Shown here: piece by piece, positions 62,222 through 64,000 of the stretch
How positions within the stretch are numbered: the first letter of the stretch is position 1
Layout of the letters: every line of letters begins with the position of its first letter
NCBI RefSeq assembly: GCF_001437055.1
Contig: NZ_JQBW01000010.1
Location: forward strand, 445,472 to 509,471
Direction of reading: 5' to 3'
Source: Limosilactobacillus secaliphilus
GTDB lineage: Bacteria; Bacillota; Bacilli; Lactobacillales; Lactobacillaceae
Length of the DNA stretch: 64,000 nucleotides
Translations under genes and position numbers: made by a program
Notes under the pieces: generated by a model
The model's input: the letters and a program-made list of their open reading frames with translations, nothing else
Databases searched by the model: none
What the model was told of the DNA's origin: nothing

Positions 62222-63037
62222 CTAGTTGCGGGGAGCAATGACCACGCTCCGGAATGGCTCTTTGCCATGCGAGTACGTTTTGACTGCCGGACTCTTTTCG
62301 GCCAGCTTGTGCAGCAGCTTCCTCTCCCGTGCCGGCATGGGATCCAAGAAGACGGCCCGGTTCGTCGCAATGACCTCCGTCACACTGTCAGCCATCAAGT
62401 TCTTTAACGACTGACGGCGGCGTTCCCGGTAGTCACCGGTATCCAATACTAGTTGCGCATCCTTAATGCCATGGTAGGTCAAGTAAGTAGCCCCCAAAGA
62501 CTCCAGCGCGTTGATCCGGCGACCATGGTAGCCAACGACCCGGCTGGGACTCTTGGTTTCCACTACTAGTTTCAAATCATGGACCCGCAACTGATCAATT
62601 TTGACTTGGCCTTGAATGTTCAGGGCGCTTAAAGCATCCGTCAAGTACTTGACCAGGCCCTTGCTAACTGCTTGCATCCGGTGCAGGTTGCGGACGTGGT
62701 TAGCCCGGGCTTCCTGTGCCAGCTTTTCTTTTTCATCTAACGGCTTGGTCTGTGCCCGTTTAGCCTGTTTTTCGCGTGCCGGTTCATGCTTTTCGTGTTG
62801 AGTCGGCTGCTTTTTGACCTGACGAGGCCGATTATGGCTGTTCTGGGCGGACTTTTCTTTTTGCGGCGTTGTTTTGGGCACCGTCACCTGGATGATCGCC
62901 ATCCGTTTACCGATGCCTAAAAACCCATGTCGAGGCTCTTGAGTGACTTGATACTGAAGCTCTCCTTTTGCGATGCCTAATTGCGTTGCCGCAGCTGCAA
63001 GGGCTGCATCAATCGTTGTGCCCTCAAATTTCTTCAT
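62222..63037 (-). CDS. jag: RNA-binding protein Jag/KhpB (EloR)
   Basis: 271 residues. Jag_N domain (1-50, with the motif GFLGIG), a basic Lys/Gln/Arg-rich linker (55-105), a KH domain (about 120-200, VVGYHGRRINALESL) and a C-terminal R3H domain (ERRRQSLKNLMADSV...). It binds RNA and influences cell elongation and division in related Gram-positives. GGAGGG precedes the ATG. It lies between yidC and mnmE as in many Firmicutes. Confidence 0.94.
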   Translation of the reverse strand: MKKFEGTTIDAALAAAATQLGIAKGELQYQVTQEPRHGFLGIGKRMAIIQVTVPKTTPQKEKSAQNSHNRPRQVKKQPTQHEKHEPAREKQAKRAQTKPLDEKEKLAQEARANHVRNLHRMQAVSKGLVKYLTDALSALNIQGQVKIDQLRVHDLKLVVETKSPSRVVGYHGRRINALESLGATYLTYHGIKDAQLVLDTGDYRERRRQSLKNLMADSVTEVIATNRAVFLDPMPARERKLLHKLAEKSPAVKTYSHGKEPFRSVVIAPRN

Positions 63038-63106
63038 CAGTATCCCTCCATCAAAAATTCGCCTTTTAGTTTACCCCTTTCTCCCGCTATGCTTCAACTC
63101 AATAAA

Positions 63107-63156
63107 AAAGCAGGACGTATATCTGGATGCTTAGTCCATCGTACGTTCTGCTTTTA
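63107..63156 (-). terminator. Hairpin terminator between yidC and jag
   Basis: AAAAGCAGGACGTA (63107-63120) pairs with TACGTTCTGCTTTT (63143-63156, one G-U pair); T-rich sequence follows on the minus strand. It implies partial or complete termination inside the conserved cluster. Confidence 0.75.
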
Positions 63157-63174
63157 AAATTTTTATTTACTCGC

Positions 63175-64000
63175 TTACTTGCGCTTGCTCTTGAAAGCAT
63201 TCCGCCGGGCGTGTTCCAGCCGGTTTTGACGACGCCGCTTGGCCCGCTTTCTTTCCTCACGTTCACGCTTCAACTTGAATGGGTTTTGGATCAACAGCGT
63301 TTGAACAACTTGGAAGGCGTTGGTAACCACCCAGTATAAGGTGATGGCGGCTGGGAAACCTAAAGCCATGAAGAAGATCATGATCGGCATTCCCCAGGTC
63401 ATTACCGTTGTCATGCTGTTCTTTTCCGGCATCCCCGCCATGGCTAACCATGAACTGATAAAGGTGAAGACGGCCGCCAGAATCGGCAATACAAAGTACG
63501 GATCCGTTTTACCCAACTGCAGCCACATGAAACTCCCGTGACGCAAGATGTTTGTCCGCCAAATAGCTTGGTACAGGGCCCACATAACTGGCAATTGAAT
63601 CAGCAGTGGCAGCATTGAAGCCATTGGGTGAACGCCGGCATCGTGATACAGCTTCGACGTTTCCATCTGCAGTTTCTGCATCGTCTCCCGGTCACGCGAA
63701 GAATACTTTTGCTGCAACTTCTTCAGTTCCGGTTGCAACTCTTGCATTGCAGTCGTTGACTTGGTCTGCCAATACATGACTGGCAGGATAACGATCCGGA
63801 TGATGATGGTGAAGATAATGATCCCCATCCCATATCCGCCAAAGTGGTTGGACAGCCAAATGATAAACCGTGAGCAATTATAAATGATGTCATGATCCCA
63901 GAAACCGGTGCTGTTTTTCGTGATCGGTTCATTGGAACAAGCGGCCAAGAACAAGGTCAGACTTAAAATCCCGGTTAAACTGAGGACCTTTTTTAATTGT
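63175..64000 (-). CDS. yidC: Membrane protein insertase YidC/OxaA (start beyond window edge)
   Basis: The frame stays open to the right edge, so a few N-terminal residues are missing. It begins with a lipoprotein signal (LKKVLSLTGILSLTLFLAAC), with Cys in a proper lipobox, as in Firmicutes YidC. The conserved membrane core has about five helices and the hydrophilic-groove Arg in IRIVILPVMYWQTK. The tail is strongly basic (KLKREREERKRAKRRRQNR), suited to ribosome contact. It inserts membrane proteins alone or with SecYEG. It heads the oriC-proximal group yidC-jag-mnmE-mnmG. Confidence 0.96.
   Translation of the reverse strand, partial: QLKKVLSLTGILSLTLFLAACSNEPITKNSTGFWDHDIIYNCSRFIIWLSNHFGGYGMGIIIFTIIIRIVILPVMYWQTKSTTAMQELQPELKKLQQKYSSRDRETMQKLQMETSKLYHDAGVHPMASMLPLLIQLPVMWALYQAIWRTNILRHGSFMWLQLGKTDPYFVLPILAAVFTFISSWLAMAGMPEKNSMTTVMTWGMPIMIFFMALGFPAAITLYWVVTNAFQVVQTLLIQNPFKLKREREERKRAKRRRQNRLEHARRNAFKSKRK

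Overview
The window looks like a chromosomal segment from a lactic acid bacterium of the family Lactobacillaceae, most like Limosilactobacillus; the genus is inference. The reasons are strong AGGAGG-type ribosome binding sites, frequent GTG/TTG starts, KxYKxGKxW secretion signals, MucBP and LPxTG-type surface proteins, a class II galT, sucrose phosphorylase, the peptidases PepO, PepD and PepC, and a T-box on thrS. The right end carries the oriC-flanking order yidC-jag-mnmE-mnmG. A perfect parS site (16428-16443) and two one-mismatch copies support an origin-proximal position. No rRNA, tRNA, CRISPR array, prophage or insertion sequence was seen.

Layout. 1-5.2 kb: the end of a sortase-anchored adhesin and a large BspA-like/MucBP surface protein whose promoter lies beside a G8 tract. 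5.3-9 kb: the Leloir operon galK-galT-galR with a promoter, GalR-type operator and cre-like site. 9.1-12.1 kb: a phosphatase-family protein lacking its catalytic cysteine, small proteins, a D-2-hydroxyacid dehydrogenase and a Gre factor. 12.3-19.8 kb: a leftward seven-gene operon (DNA glycosylase, MoxR ATPase, VWA protein, small protein, PepO, macrodomain, GH28 hydrolase) with parS inside it. 19.9-23.5 kb: small conserved genes, nnrE and efp. 23.5-27.3 kb: a sucrose phosphorylase/MFS operon with a LacI regulator. 27.7-32.6 kb: a LysM glucosaminidase, ArsR, ArgR and an amino-acid permease. 32.8-37.1 kb: a TetR-controlled ABC export operon with twin operators. 37.3-45 kb: Zn-dehydrogenase, mntH, ahpC, a Ser/Asn-rich membrane protein, T-box-thrS and an aldo-keto reductase. 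45-54.8 kb: transporter/phosphodiesterase pair, pepD, a TrpXYZ-like ABC transporter, pepC and a YjbR-EVE-like fusion. 54.8-58 kb: an FtsX-type ABC system. 58-64 kb: lepB, mnmG, mnmE, jag, yidC.

How the genes work together. Carbon use is organised in LacI-family modules. GalR acts on galKTR. A second operator, TGATAAACGTTTGACA, occurs identically over the -35 boxes of the sucrose operon and of the Zn-dehydrogenase 11 kb away, with a related site upstream of an aldo-keto reductase. Peptide and amino-acid supply is represented by PepO, PepC, PepD, an APC permease, ArgR and the TrpXYZ-like importer.

Most notable observations: (i) the Trp-type importer is preceded by a strong promoter, a 15-codon reading frame with a Trp codon, a multi-branched RNA fold whose outer stem includes that frame's start, and tandem terminators, with no T-box; (ii) thrS appears to lack a full TGS domain and all four conserved editing-site residues; (iii) the phosphatase reads HG instead of HC at its active site; (iv) the parS sites; (v) the shared LacI operator.
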